Shown piece after piece: positions 16,663-25,248 of a DNA stretch of 64,000 nt. Below the pieces are notes generated by a model. It saw nothing but the letters and a program-made list of their open reading frames with translations, ran no database searches and was not told the origin of the DNA. The stretch comes from Lichenicola sp964247735. GTDB taxonomy: Bacteria; Pseudomonadota; Alphaproteobacteria; Acetobacterales; Acetobacteraceae. The position numbers and the translations under genes were made by a program. The stretch is taken from NCBI GenBank assembly GCA_964247735.1, contig CAXTVS010000009.1, positions 15,594 through 79,593 of the forward strand, in the 5' to 3' direction. Every line of letters starts with the position of its first letter. The stretch's first letter is position 1.

Positions 16663-17622
16663 ATGGCGAATGGCGACCTGTTCCCCGAGATCGAACCGTT
16701 CGCGGCCGGCTACCTGCCGCTCGACGCCGCGTCGGAGGCGGGCGCACACGTGATGTATTGGGAACAGGTCGGGCGTCCGGACGGGCGTCCGGTGCTGTTC
16801 CTGCACGGCGGCCCGGGGGCGGGGGCGGGGATCGTGCACCGACGCTTCTTCGATCCGCAGGTGTGGCGGGTGGTGATCTTCGACCAGCGCGGTGCCGGGC
16901 GCTCGCGTCCGCAGGGATCCTTGCGCGACAACACCACCGCCACGCTGCTGGACGACATCGAGCGCCTGCGCCGCCACCTCGGCATCGCCAGCTGGGTGCT
17001 GTTCGGCGGCTCCTGGGGCTCCACCCTGGCGCTGTCCTACGCGCAGGCGCATCCCGACCGGGTGGTGGCGCTGGTGCTGCGCGGCATCTTCCTCGGCCGG
17101 CCGGAGGAGCTGCACTGGTTCCTGTACGGGCTGCGCACGGTGTTCCCCGACGCCCACGCCGCCTTCGCCGGGCACATCCCGGAGGCGGAACGGGGCGACC
17201 TGCTCGGCGCCTACCTGCGTCGCCTGACCGATCCCGACCCGGCCGTGCACCTGCCGGCGTCGCGGGCGTGGTCGGAATACGAGGGTACCTGCTCGACCCT
17301 GCTGCCGACCGGGGCGGCGGTGGCGAGCTTCTCGCGCGACCGGGCGGCGCTGGGCCTGGCGCGGATCGAGGCGCACTACTTCGCCAACGGGCTGTTCCTG
17401 CCACCGGGCGGGCTGCTCGGCCAAATGGGAGCGATGGCGCACCTGCCTGCCGAGATCGTGCAGGGCCGCTACGACATGGTGTGCCCGGCCCGGAGCGCGT
17501 TCGACCTCGCCGCCGCCTGGCCCGGGGCGCGGCTGACGATCGTGCCAGATGCCGGCCATTCTGCCCTGGAGCCGGGCACCCGGCGGGCCCTGATCGCGGC
17601 GCTGGAGCGGTTCCGCGGCTGA
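16663..17622 (+). CDS. pip: Proline iminopeptidase (alpha/beta hydrolase, S33)
   Basis: A 319-residue cytoplasmic peptidase that removes N-terminal proline from peptides. The oxyanion-hole motif is LFLHGGPGAG and the nucleophile elbow is GGSWGS (catalytic Ser). The FDQRGAGRSRP block is diagnostic of proline iminopeptidases. The catalytic Asp lies in QGRYDMVCP and the catalytic His in PDAGHSALEP. Length and motif order match the standard enzyme. It is divergent from the DUF423/RlmM pair, separated by 110 bases. Confidence 0.95.
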   Translation: MANGDLFPEIEPFAAGYLPLDAASEAGAHVMYWEQVGRPDGRPVLFLHGGPGAGAGIVHRRFFDPQVWRVVIFDQRGAGRSRPQGSLRDNTTATLLDDIERLRRHLGIASWVLFGGSWGSTLALSYAQAHPDRVVALVLRGIFLGRPEELHWFLYGLRTVFPDAHAAFAGHIPEAERGDLLGAYLRRLTDPDPAVHLPASRAWSEYEGTCSTLLPTGAAVASFSRDRAALGLARIEAHYFANGLFLPPGGLLGQMGAMAHLPAEIVQGRYDMVCPARSAFDLAAAWPGARLTIVPDAGHSALEPGTRRALIAALERFRG

Positions 17623-17748
17623 TGCAGCCCTGAATCGAGAACCGGTCGATTTCGGTTGAACGTCCTGCAACCCGCGGCGTTAGCCGGGCGAACCAGACCA
17701 GACCGTCGCCATGTCGAGCGGTTTCGCCGTGGCCCAAGTCGAGGAAGC

Positions 17749-18333
17749 ATGATGAACCGTTACACGCGCTGGGGCTTCGCCCTGGTTGTCCTTCCCATCG
17801 CTGCCTGCGCCAGCAACCCGCCGCCGCCGCCACCTGCCGCACCTCCGGGTCCGCCGCCGCTCGCGTCCGCCGATGCGACCTTCGTCACCAGCGCCGCGCA
17901 GGGCGGGATGACGGAAATCCAGGAGGCACAGCTGGCGCAGAAGATGTCGCACAGCGCCAAGATCAAGGCCTACGCGGCCCGGATGATCACCGACCACAAC
18001 GCTGCCGACGACCAGCTGAAGCAGCTGGCGATGACCAAGAACGCGATGGTGCCGACCGCGGTGAACGACACGCAGATGCAGGAGATCACCAAGCTGCAGG
18101 GCGAGACCGGCCGCAAGTTCGACCACGACTACATCGCCGACAACATCGCCGGTCACCAGCAGCAGGTGGTGCTGTTCCAGACCGAGGCCCAGAGCGGCAC
18201 CGATCCAGACCTGAAGAAGTTCGCATCCGACACCCTGCCGACCGTCCAGTCGCATCTCGACCAGGCGACCGCCCTGGCGGGGCCGGCGCACAAGGGCACC
18301 ATGCGCCACCACCACAAGACCACCACCTCGTAA
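17749..18333 (+). CDS. DUF4142 lipoprotein
   Basis: A 194-residue protein with a lipoprotein signal peptide; the lipobox LPIAAC ends at Cys20. A proline-rich spacer (NPPPPPPAAPPGPPPL) follows, then a four-helix DUF4142 domain: ADATFVTSAAQGGMTEIQEA, IKAYAARMITDHNAADDQLK and ADNIAGHQQQVVLFQTEAQ. Paired histidines in the domain resemble the ferritin-like arrangement noted in this family. The tail KGTMRHHHKTTTS is histidine-rich. It should be anchored to a membrane on the periplasmic side; no specific role is known. Start chosen at tandem ATGs following a GAGGAAG site. Confidence 0.85.
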   Translation: MMNRYTRWGFALVVLPIAACASNPPPPPPAAPPGPPPLASADATFVTSAAQGGMTEIQEAQLAQKMSHSAKIKAYAARMITDHNAADDQLKQLAMTKNAMVPTAVNDTQMQEITKLQGETGRKFDHDYIADNIAGHQQQVVLFQTEAQSGTDPDLKKFASDTLPTVQSHLDQATALAGPAHKGTMRHHHKTTTS

Positions 18334-18444
18334 CCGTCCGCCACGACGGTTCGAGCGGCGCCACGCCGTCCATGCCCCGTGCATGGGCGGCGTTTTCGTA
18401 CCCAGCGGCCTGGTTCCGGCCCCGGCCTTATCGAGGAGCTGCGC

Positions 18445-18768
18445 ATGTTCATCGCCATGAACCGTTTCCGGGTCGCGCCCGGATCGGAAACCGACTTCGA
18501 GCAGGTCTGGCTCAGCCGCGAAGTGCACCTGAAGGCGGTGCCAGGCTTCGAAAGCTTCCACCTGCTGCGTGGACCCGAGCACGAGGACCACGTGCTGTAC
18601 GCCTCGCATACGGTGTGGGCGTCCAAGGCGGCGTTCGAGGCCTGGACCCGGTCGGACGCGTTCCGCGAGGCGCACCGCAACGCCGGCCAGTCCGGGACGA
18701 GGACGATGTATCTGGGGCCGCCGCAGTTCGAGGGCTTCGAGGTACTGCAGACGGTGGACAAGGACTGA
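18445..18768 (+). CDS. Antibiotic-biosynthesis-monooxygenase (ABM) fold protein, HmoA-like
   Basis: A 107-residue dimeric alpha+beta barrel protein: MFIAMNRFRVAPGSETDFEQ, GFESFHLLRG and YASHTVWASKAAFEAWTRSD. This layout matches the HmoA/IsdG-like heme-degrading monooxygenases and related ABM proteins. The W-x-S-K-x-A-F-x-A-W block is typical of the HmoA group. Heme degradation is the most likely activity but the fold also serves quinone and small-phenol oxidation. Its stop overlaps the start of the cobalamin adenosyltransferase gene (TGATG), suggesting tetrapyrrole-related cotranscription. Confidence 0.8.
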   Translation: MFIAMNRFRVAPGSETDFEQVWLSREVHLKAVPGFESFHLLRGPEHEDHVLYASHTVWASKAAFEAWTRSDAFREAHRNAGQSGTRTMYLGPPQFEGFEVLQTVDKD

Positions 18769-19325
18769 TGGCCATCCGCATCGACCAGGTCGTTACCCGG
18801 ACCGGCGACGACGGGCGGACCAGCCTCGGCGACGGCACGCGGACGACGAAGGACTCGGTTCGCGTCGAGGCCTATGGCAGCGTCGACGAGGCCAACGCCG
18901 CGGTCGGCGTGCTGCGCCTGCACGTGGCCGGGAACGCAGCGCTGGACGCGGTGCTGGCGCGGATCCAGCACGGGCTGTTCGATATCGGCGGCGACCTGTG
19001 CATTCCCGGCGCCCCCGAGGCCCCCTACCGGATCGACGACCGCCTGCTGCAGCTGATCGAGGCGGAGATCGCCGTCCTGGTGGAGCGGCAGGCGCCGCTG
19101 GACAGCTTCGTGCTGCCGGGCGGTGGTGCCGGCGCTGCGCATGCCCACGTAGTGCGCACCGTGGTCCGGCGGGCCGAGCGGCGGGTGGTGACGCTGGCGG
19201 CTGCGGAGCCGGTCAACCCGCTGGTGCTGCGCACCCTGAACCGGCTGTCGGACTATGCCTTCGTGCTGGCCCGCCACCTCAATGACGACGGCCGCGCCGA
19301 CGTGGTCTGGACCCGGGGGCGCTGA
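18768..19325 (+). CDS. ATP:cob(I)alamin adenosyltransferase, PduO type
   Basis: A 185-residue enzyme that transfers adenosyl from ATP to cob(I)alamin to make adenosylcobalamin. Diagnostic features are the N-terminal ATP-binding TRTGDDGRTSLGDGTR, the RVEAYGSVDEANAAVG helix, RTVVRRAERRVVTL with its catalytic arginines, and LNRLSDYAFVLAR. Length and motif order match the PduO family. Upstream coupling to the ABM protein and the convergent SUMT gene just 13 bases beyond its stop make a small tetrapyrrole/cobalamin neighbourhood. Confidence 0.94.
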   Translation: MAIRIDQVVTRTGDDGRTSLGDGTRTTKDSVRVEAYGSVDEANAAVGVLRLHVAGNAALDAVLARIQHGLFDIGGDLCIPGAPEAPYRIDDRLLQLIEAEIAVLVERQAPLDSFVLPGGGAGAAHAHVVRTVVRRAERRVVTLAAAEPVNPLVLRTLNRLSDYAFVLARHLNDDGRADVVWTRGR

Positions 19326-19338
19326 CGCTCCGGCGGCG

Positions 19339-20190
19339 TCAGAAGGTGTCGAGCACCGCTGCCGCGTCTGCAGCGAGCCCACCCAGGGCATCCCGCACCG
19401 CGACGATACGGCCGATCACGATCAGCGCCGGGGTCGGCAACGGGTTGCTGCGGAGCAGTTCCGGCAGGGTGGCGAGGGTGCCGACGAGCAGCTGCTGCTC
19501 GGGACTGGCGGCGCGTGAGATCGCCGCCGCGGGGGTGCCGGCCGACATCCCGGCCTCCACCAGCCGGGCCGCGATGGCACCGAGGTTGCGCACCGACATG
19601 TAGAGCACCAGCGGTTGGTCGAGCCGCGCCAGGGCAGCCCAGTCGAGGGCGGCGACCGGGTCGGCCTCGCCTTCGGCGCTGTGGCCGGTGGCCAGCACGA
19701 TCGCCTGGTTGATGCCGCGCACGGTGGCGGGGATCCCGGCCGCCGCCAGCCCGGCAAGGCCGGCGGTGAGGCCGGGCACGATCCGGAACGGGATCCCGTT
19801 CCCGGCCAGCACCAGCGCCTCCTCGGCACCGCGCCCGAACACGTAGGGGTCGCCGCCCTTCAGCCGCAGCACGCGCCTGTTCTCGCGCGCGAGGGTGACC
19901 AGGCGGGCGGAGATGTCGCTCTGGTGGATCGACGGCCGGCCGCCGCGCTTGCCGGCGAACTCGCGCACCGCGCAGGGCTGGGCCAGGTCGAGCACCCCGG
20001 GATCGACCAGGGCGTCGTAGACGATCACGTCGGCCTGGATCAGCCCGCACAGGGCGTGGAGCGTGAGGTGGCCGCGGTCGCCGGGTCCGGCGCCGGCCAG
20101 CCAGACGTGGCCCGGCTGCAGCACCGGGCAGCGGGCGCCCAGCAGGCGGCTGATCGCGCGGTCGGGATCGAGCGGATCCGGGTCGGTCAC
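19339..20190 (-). CDS. cobA: Uroporphyrinogen-III C-methyltransferase (SUMT)
   Basis: A protein of about 283 residues of the SAM-dependent tetrapyrrole methylase fold. It carries VWLAGAGPGDRGHLTLHA, DVIVYDALVD, the SAM-binding loop RLKGGDPYVFGRGAEE, and VPGLTAGLAGLAAAGIP. The enzyme methylates uroporphyrinogen III at C2 and C7 to precorrin-2, the branch point to cobalamin and siroheme. There is no CysG-type dehydrogenase/chelatase domain, so it is the single-domain form. The GTG at 20190 gives a normal-length N-terminus; a longer in-frame extension to 20304 is Arg-rich and not convincing. The start has no strong ribosome binding site. Confidence 0.92.
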   Translation of the reverse strand: MTDPDPLDPDRAISRLLGARCPVLQPGHVWLAGAGPGDRGHLTLHALCGLIQADVIVYDALVDPGVLDLAQPCAVREFAGKRGGRPSIHQSDISARLVTLARENRRVLRLKGGDPYVFGRGAEEALVLAGNGIPFRIVPGLTAGLAGLAAAGIPATVRGINQAIVLATGHSAEGEADPVAALDWAALARLDQPLVLYMSVRNLGAIAARLVEAGMSAGTPAAAISRAASPEQQLLVGTLATLPELLRSNPLPTPALIVIGRIVAVRDALGGLAADAAAVLDTF

Positions 20191-20344
20191 GCCCGGTCCG
20201 GATCGCGATCGGCCACGGCGTTGCGGCGATCGGGGTGCCACCGTCCCATCCTGCTGCCCCCTGCCATGAGCGTTTTTCGCTGGCAAGTCGGGTCGGCCGA
20301 CCATAGATCAGCGTGCGGCGCAGCAAAGGGGAGCATGGAGCGGA

Positions 20345-21175
20345 ATGTCGGACACGGAAGTCGTCGATGCAACGTCCGTGCTGGCGCCGCCGACCCGGAC
20401 CTATGGCCACCTGAGCCCGGAGAGGGTGCTGACGGTGCACCACTGGACCGACCGGCTGTTCTCCTTCACCACCACGCGTGACCAGTCGCTCAGGTTCGAG
20501 AACGGCCAGTTCGCCATGATCGGGCTGGAGCTGGACGGCAAGCCGCTGCTGCGCGCCTACAGCATCGCCAGCGCCAACTACGAGGACCAGCTCGAGTTCC
20601 TGTCCATCAGCGTGCCGGACGGGCCGCTGACCTCGCGGCTGTGCCGGATCGTGCCGGGCGACGTCGTGCTGGTCGGGCGCAAGCCGACCGGCACGCTGCT
20701 GATCGACAACCTGCGTCCGGGGCGCAACCTCTACCTGCTGGCGACCGGCACCGGGCTGGCGCCGTTCCTGGCGCTGATCAAGGATCCGGCCGTCTACGAG
20801 CGGTTCGACCGGGTGATCCTGGCACACGGCGTGCGGCTGTCCGGCGAGCTGGCCTATGCCAACCACATCCGGCACGAACTCCCGAAGCATGAGTTCCTGG
20901 GCGAGGACGTGGCGGCCAAGCTGCTGTACTACCCGACCGTGACCCGGGAGGAGTACGAGACCACCGGCCGGCTGACCGACCTGATCGAGACCGGCAAGAT
21001 CTTTGCAGATCTCGGGGTCCCGGCGCTGGATCCCGAGCACGACCGGGTGATGATCTGCGGCTCGGAGGCGATGCTGGCGGACCTGGAAGCGATGCTGCTG
21101 TCGCGCGGCTTCGACGAGGGCAACAGCGCCGTTCCCGGCGCCTACGTGGTCGAGAAGGCGTTCGCGCAGCGCTGA
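20345..21175 (+). CDS. fpr: Ferredoxin--NADP(+) reductase
   Basis: A 276-residue FAD enzyme exchanging electrons between NADPH and ferredoxin or flavodoxin. FAD-binding motif RAYSIAS lies in the N-terminal barrel. The NADP domain has LLATGTGLAPFLALI and a C-terminal MICGSEAMLADLEAML. The ending VVEKAFAQR, in which the terminal residues stack on FAD, is typical of bacterial subclass Fpr. It is divergent from cobA with about 155 bases between. Role in oxidative stress or Fe-S metabolism is by family. Confidence 0.95.
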   Translation: MSDTEVVDATSVLAPPTRTYGHLSPERVLTVHHWTDRLFSFTTTRDQSLRFENGQFAMIGLELDGKPLLRAYSIASANYEDQLEFLSISVPDGPLTSRLCRIVPGDVVLVGRKPTGTLLIDNLRPGRNLYLLATGTGLAPFLALIKDPAVYERFDRVILAHGVRLSGELAYANHIRHELPKHEFLGEDVAAKLLYYPTVTREEYETTGRLTDLIETGKIFADLGVPALDPEHDRVMICGSEAMLADLEAMLLSRGFDEGNSAVPGAYVVEKAFAQR

Positions 21176-21231
21176 CCCCGGTCGCCGGTCCGGCGACCAG
21201 CCCGATACCGCCGCCGCGACAGGATCCGCCC

Positions 21232-22629
21232 ATGCCCCACGACTTCGACCTGCTCGTCATCGGCGGCGGCTCCGGCGGCGTGCGCTGCGCCCGGATCGCG
21301 GCGACCCACGGCGCCCGCGTGGCGGTGGCGGAAAGCCGGCACTGGGGTGGCACCTGCGTCAACCTCGGCTGCGTGCCGAAGAAGATGATGGTGCAGGCCA
21401 GCGAGTACGGCGAGCACGCGCTGGACGGGCGCGGCTTCGGCTGGAGCACGGAGCCCGGCACCCATGACTGGCGCCACCTGATGGCGGTCAAGGACGCGGA
21501 GATCGCCCGCCTCAACGGTATCTACGTGCGGCTGCTGCAGAACGCGGGCGTGACCACGTTCGAGGGGCGGGCGCGGTTCGAGGACGCGCATACGGTGATG
21601 CTGGAGCCCGGGCCGCTCGACCCGGCCTTTGCGCCACGGCGGATCACCGCCGAACGGATCGTGATCGCCACCGGCAGCCGGCCGGTGGTGCAGCCGCACA
21701 TCGAGGGCTACGCGCTCGGCATCGACTCCGACGCGGCGTTCCACCTGCCGGATCGGCCGGACCGGGTGACGATCGTCGGCAGCGGCTATATCGGCGTCGA
21801 GTTCTCCGGCATCTTCGCCGGCCTCGGCTCGGAGGTGCAGGTCGTCTACCGGCAGGACCTGCCGCTGCGCGGCTTCGACCGCGACCTGCGCGAGGCGCTG
21901 GCGGACGCGATGACGGCGCGCGGCATCCACGTCCATCCGGGCACGCTGCTGCACCGGATCCGGCGCCACGAGGGCGCGCTGCGGGTGACGCTGGCGGACG
22001 GGCGGGAATGGGACACCGACCTGGTGTTCTTCGCGGTCGGCCGCACGCCGAACGTGGACGGGCTCGGCCTGGAGACCACCGGCGTCCGGACCACCGAGGA
22101 AGGCCGCATCCTGGTCGACGCGCACAGCGAGACCGACGAGCCCGGCGTGTTCGCTATCGGCGACGTCACCAACCGCATGAACCTCACGCCGGTGGCGATC
22201 GCGGAAGGCCATGTCCTGGCCGACCGGCTCTACGGCGGCACGGTGCGGGACTGGTCGTTCGACACCACGCCCAAGGCGGTGTTCTTCTCGCCGCCGCTGG
22301 CCAGCGTCGGGTTGAGCGAGGAGGCGGCCGCCGCACGGGGGCCTGCCGACATCTACCTCGCCCGCTTCACGCCGATGCGTCACACGCTGAGCGGACGCAG
22401 GCGGCAGAGCGTGATGAAGCTGGTGGTGGACCAGGCCACCGACCGCGTGGTCGGCGTGCACATGCTGGGCGAGGACGCGCCGGAGATGATGCAGGGCCTG
22501 GCGATCGCCGTCACGGGCGGCCTGACCAAGGCGGACTTCGACCGCACGATCGGCATCCATCCCACGTCGGCGGAGGAGTTCGTGACGCTTCGCACCCGGA
22601 CCCGGACCGTCGGCGAAGCGCGGGGCTGA
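21232..22629 (+). CDS. gor: Glutathione-disulfide reductase
   Basis: A 465-residue flavoprotein that reduces glutathione disulfide with NADPH. It shows the FAD-binding GGGSGGVRCARIAATHGARV, the redox-active disulfide GGTCVNLGCVPKK, the NAD(P)-binding IVGSGYIGVEFSGIFAGLG, and the C-terminal His-Glu pair in HPTSAEEFVTL. The basic residue after the second glycine motif is in VVYRQDLPLRGFD, favouring NADPH. It lies 57 bases downstream of fpr on the same strand and supports glutathione-based thiol metabolism in this organism. Confidence 0.95.
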   Translation: MPHDFDLLVIGGGSGGVRCARIAATHGARVAVAESRHWGGTCVNLGCVPKKMMVQASEYGEHALDGRGFGWSTEPGTHDWRHLMAVKDAEIARLNGIYVRLLQNAGVTTFEGRARFEDAHTVMLEPGPLDPAFAPRRITAERIVIATGSRPVVQPHIEGYALGIDSDAAFHLPDRPDRVTIVGSGYIGVEFSGIFAGLGSEVQVVYRQDLPLRGFDRDLREALADAMTARGIHVHPGTLLHRIRRHEGALRVTLADGREWDTDLVFFAVGRTPNVDGLGLETTGVRTTEEGRILVDAHSETDEPGVFAIGDVTNRMNLTPVAIAEGHVLADRLYGGTVRDWSFDTTPKAVFFSPPLASVGLSEEAAAARGPADIYLARFTPMRHTLSGRRRQSVMKLVVDQATDRVVGVHMLGEDAPEMMQGLAIAVTGGLTKADFDRTIGIHPTSAEEFVTLRTRTRTVGEARG

Positions 22630-22780
22630 GGCACAGCAGCAGCGGGAATACGACGAGACAGGCAGAAGGCTCCCGTCCGGTTGCGAAGGATCGGCGTCAC
22701 CCGAACAGGAAACCGCGTCTGGAAGGCGCCGCCGATGCGGTGCGTGATCCTTGCGTCCGGCGTTGCCGGCTCAACCGGGC

Positions 22781-23665
22781 CTAGTAGCGGACGGAGAACC
22801 CGACAAACGGCGACCAGTCGGGCGCGGACCGGTTGAGGCCGACATAGACTCCGCCGTCGAGCTCGAAGTTGTGGCCGATCACCCACTGCAGCGTGCCGTC
22901 GATCGTGTTCTGGTCGCCGGTGTTGTGGTCGGCCTCGTCGTCCAGCGCCAGCTCGAGCGCCGCGGTCACCGTGGTTCCCGGGATCTGGCGGTTCAGGTTG
23001 AGGATGAGCTGGGTGTCGCCGTGCAGGCCGGGCTTGTTGGCGTTGTCGAGCAGGCCCGCTCCCGGCTCCACCGTGATCGAGAACTGCTTCGGCAGCGGCA
23101 GCACGACAGGCAGCGCCACCGTGTACTGCGCCGACGACTCGCGGATCCCGGACGCCCCGTTCGGCAGCTCGACGAAGCCGACGAGGCCGACGCCTTGGCT
23201 GCCGTCGCCATCGTTGCCGAGGAAGTTGACCTTGCCCCCGAGCTGCAGGTCGCCGAGGCCCTGGCCGGACTGCCGGCCGTTGCCGATCCGGCTGCGCGTC
23301 ACCTGGCTCTCGTAGAGCGGCAGCACGGCGTCCAGTTCCGCCCAGTCGTTCAGGCCGACCTTGAGGTTCGGGTCCAGGATCGTGGTCGAGCGCATGGTGC
23401 TGTCGTCCGGCGACCAGTGGTCCCAGGAGTAGAGCCAGAAGTCGCTTTCGAGCTGGAGGTGTCCGGCATCCACGGTGAACGGGCTGAACGACTTGCCGGG
23501 GCGGTCGGTCTCCAGGGGACGCAGCAGCGCGTCCGGCGTCGGGTCGAACAGGGTGTAGCCGCTCTTGTCGGCAGCCGGAGGAGCAGGATCGGTCTGCGCG
23601 CTCGCAGCACCCGCCGGCAGGAGCAGCGTTCCTGCCAGGGCCGTCCAGAGGTGCTGCCGTTTCAT
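22781..23665 (-). CDS. Outer-membrane beta-barrel protein, phenol MetA-pathway (transporter) family
   Basis: A 294-residue protein with a signal peptide (LWTALAGTLLLPAGAASAQ). The alternating hydrophobic strands are typical of the Phenol_MetA_deg/transporter family: HLQLESDFWLYSWDH, GLNDWAELDAVLPLYE, GLGDLQLGGKVNFLG and a C-terminal SPFVGFSVRY ending in an aromatic residue, as outer-membrane barrels do. It probably forms a small passive channel, with substrate unknown. ATG at 23665 is preferred over upstream frames because the signal peptide starts there. Confidence 0.8.
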   Translation of the reverse strand: MKRQHLWTALAGTLLLPAGAASAQTDPAPPAADKSGYTLFDPTPDALLRPLETDRPGKSFSPFTVDAGHLQLESDFWLYSWDHWSPDDSTMRSTTILDPNLKVGLNDWAELDAVLPLYESQVTRSRIGNGRQSGQGLGDLQLGGKVNFLGNDGDGSQGVGLVGFVELPNGASGIRESSAQYTVALPVVLPLPKQFSITVEPGAGLLDNANKPGLHGDTQLILNLNRQIPGTTVTAALELALDDEADHNTGDQNTIDGTLQWVIGHNFELDGGVYVGLNRSAPDWSPFVGFSVRY

Positions 23666-23744
23666 GTCGCCGCTGCTCCCGCGTGGGCCGCCTGCTGCCT
23701 GCACCGGTCTTCTACATGCGCGGGCGCGGCGGCGACAGGCTCCG

Positions 23745-24074
23745 TCACGCCTTGCCGCGCAAGCGCAGGCTGGCCTGGTTGAGCGGCGACAGCAGCGTGG
23801 GAGTGGCGACGATGCGTTCGGCATGCTCCACCGCTGCCGACAGCTGCGACAGGCTCAGGTGCCGGATGGCCGGGCGGCGCACTACCGTGTCCCAGCGCGC
23901 ACCCAACGCCGCGTCCAGGCACACCCGCTTGAAGCAGTGGTCGAGCCGGATCGGCCACCCCTGCTCCGCCGCCATCGCCGGCAGCACCGTGCCGGTCAGC
24001 AGGACCCAACGGGCGAGCAGGACGGCGCGACGTTCGGCGTCGCCGCCGGCCGGGGGAAGGGGCAGGATCGTCAT
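23745..24074 (-). CDS. Conserved small protein of unknown function
   Basis: A 109-residue soluble protein: RRAVLLARWVLLTGTVLPAM, then WPIRLDHCFKRVCLDAALGA and RWDTVVRRPAIRHLSLSQL. The DHCFxRVxxDxAxGAxWDTVVxRPA pattern is, as far as I recall, a conserved alphaproteobacterial family sometimes labelled acetyltransferase without good reason. It has no signal peptide or membrane segment. It lies 79 bases upstream of the outer-membrane protein gene on the same strand. Function is unknown. Confidence 0.6.
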   Translation of the reverse strand: MTILPLPPAGGDAERRAVLLARWVLLTGTVLPAMAAEQGWPIRLDHCFKRVCLDAALGARWDTVVRRPAIRHLSLSQLSAAVEHAERIVATPTLLSPLNQASLRLRGKA

Positions 24075-24273
24075 CGGCCGCCAGGATCGCCGGATCCCGT
24101 CCGGCCGGACAGGAAGTCCACGGGGGAGCCGGTCGTCCGGCAGGCGACGGACCAACACTCGTTCGTGATCGGAGGCCGGCAGACGAGGTCCCGATGCACC
24201 CCTATGTAACGCTCCGCGGTTCTCGACGACAGGTCACCATGACGTTTCTGCAAGCGACCGCCATGCCCGGGCC

Positions 24274-25248
24274 ATGTGGCCCGCTACCGGTGGGTCTGCT
24301 GCTGGTGCCCGGGCGGCGCCTTCCGTCCGGCCGGACCGGCTGGTGACACAGCCAATCGAGGCGCTCGCCCGGTTCGGCACCGTTGCGCGCGACCTGTCCG
24401 AGCTGAAGCGGATGCGGGACCAGTCCACCACCGACAGCGTCGCCGAGCGTTTGTTCCGCTCGGCCTGGGCGGCGTTGGCGGAGGGGACCGAGCCCTGGTC
24501 GGTCTGTCTGCAGATAGTGGCCGACGCGCTGGTCGCGACCCGGCTGGCCGGGATCGACGCCGGGCTGCTCCGGGACATGGAGGTGGACCGCCAGGCGCGG
24601 GACGCGATCCTGCGTCGCGGCTTCGACGACGCCGCGGGCGCTTTGTCATCGGACGTCATGGCGCCGGTGCGGGACGCGGTGGGCGGCCTGCGAACGGCCG
24701 CCGGGCACCAAACTCCGTTCGTGGACAGGCTGATCCGCCAGCCGCGCGCGGGTGCCACGTCGCCCGGCAAGCCGCGCCTGGCGCTGGAGCCGGCGGAAAG
24801 CCATGGCGACCACTGCCTGGTGGTGGGCGTGCTGGGCGCGCTGATCGCCCTGCATGGCGACGCCGATCCGGCGCGGGCCTTCCTGGCCGGCCTAGCGCAT
24901 CACCTGCACAACGCCCGGCTGCCGGATACCGGGTTCGCCGGCGAGGTGATGCTGGGCGACCAGCTGCTGCCGCTGATGCGACGCCTGACGGAGGGCGAGC
25001 TCCGGACGCTGCCGCCGGCGCTCCGGGTGCGGGTGGAGGACGCGCTGGCACCGATCGCGGACGCCGGGACCGCCGAAGGCCGCGCCTTCAACGCCGCCGA
25101 CGTGATCGACCGCGTGCTGCAGGCGCACCACCATGGCCGCGCCAGCGCCTTCACCGTGGACCAGGCGCTGGGCGACCTCCAGCTGGTGCATGAAGGGCCG
25201 CTGCAGGCGTTCCACCTGCGCGTCCTGTCCACGCTCGGCCTGCTGTGA
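24274..25248 (+). CDS. HD-like protein, first gene of the YcaO cluster
   Basis: A protein of up to 324 residues. The C-terminal two thirds look like an HD-superfamily phosphohydrolase: a first histidine in ESHGDHCLVVGVLGALIA, a second site AGLAHHLHNARLP where the usual HD pair reads HH, and a distal NAADVIDRVLQAHHHGRA. The N-terminal third is helical (RDLSELKRMRDQSTTDSVAE). If active it would hydrolyse a phosphate ester, possibly of a pathway intermediate. The start is uncertain: a GTG at 24343 beginning VTQPIEALARFG is an equally good choice. The next gene begins inside its stop (GTGA at 25245-25248). Confidence 0.6.
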   Translation: MWPATGGSAAGARAAPSVRPDRLVTQPIEALARFGTVARDLSELKRMRDQSTTDSVAERLFRSAWAALAEGTEPWSVCLQIVADALVATRLAGIDAGLLRDMEVDRQARDAILRRGFDDAAGALSSDVMAPVRDAVGGLRTAAGHQTPFVDRLIRQPRAGATSPGKPRLALEPAESHGDHCLVVGVLGALIALHGDADPARAFLAGLAHHLHNARLPDTGFAGEVMLGDQLLPLMRRLTEGELRTLPPALRVRVEDALAPIADAGTAEGRAFNAADVIDRVLQAHHHGRASAFTVDQALGDLQLVHEGPLQAFHLRVLSTLGLL

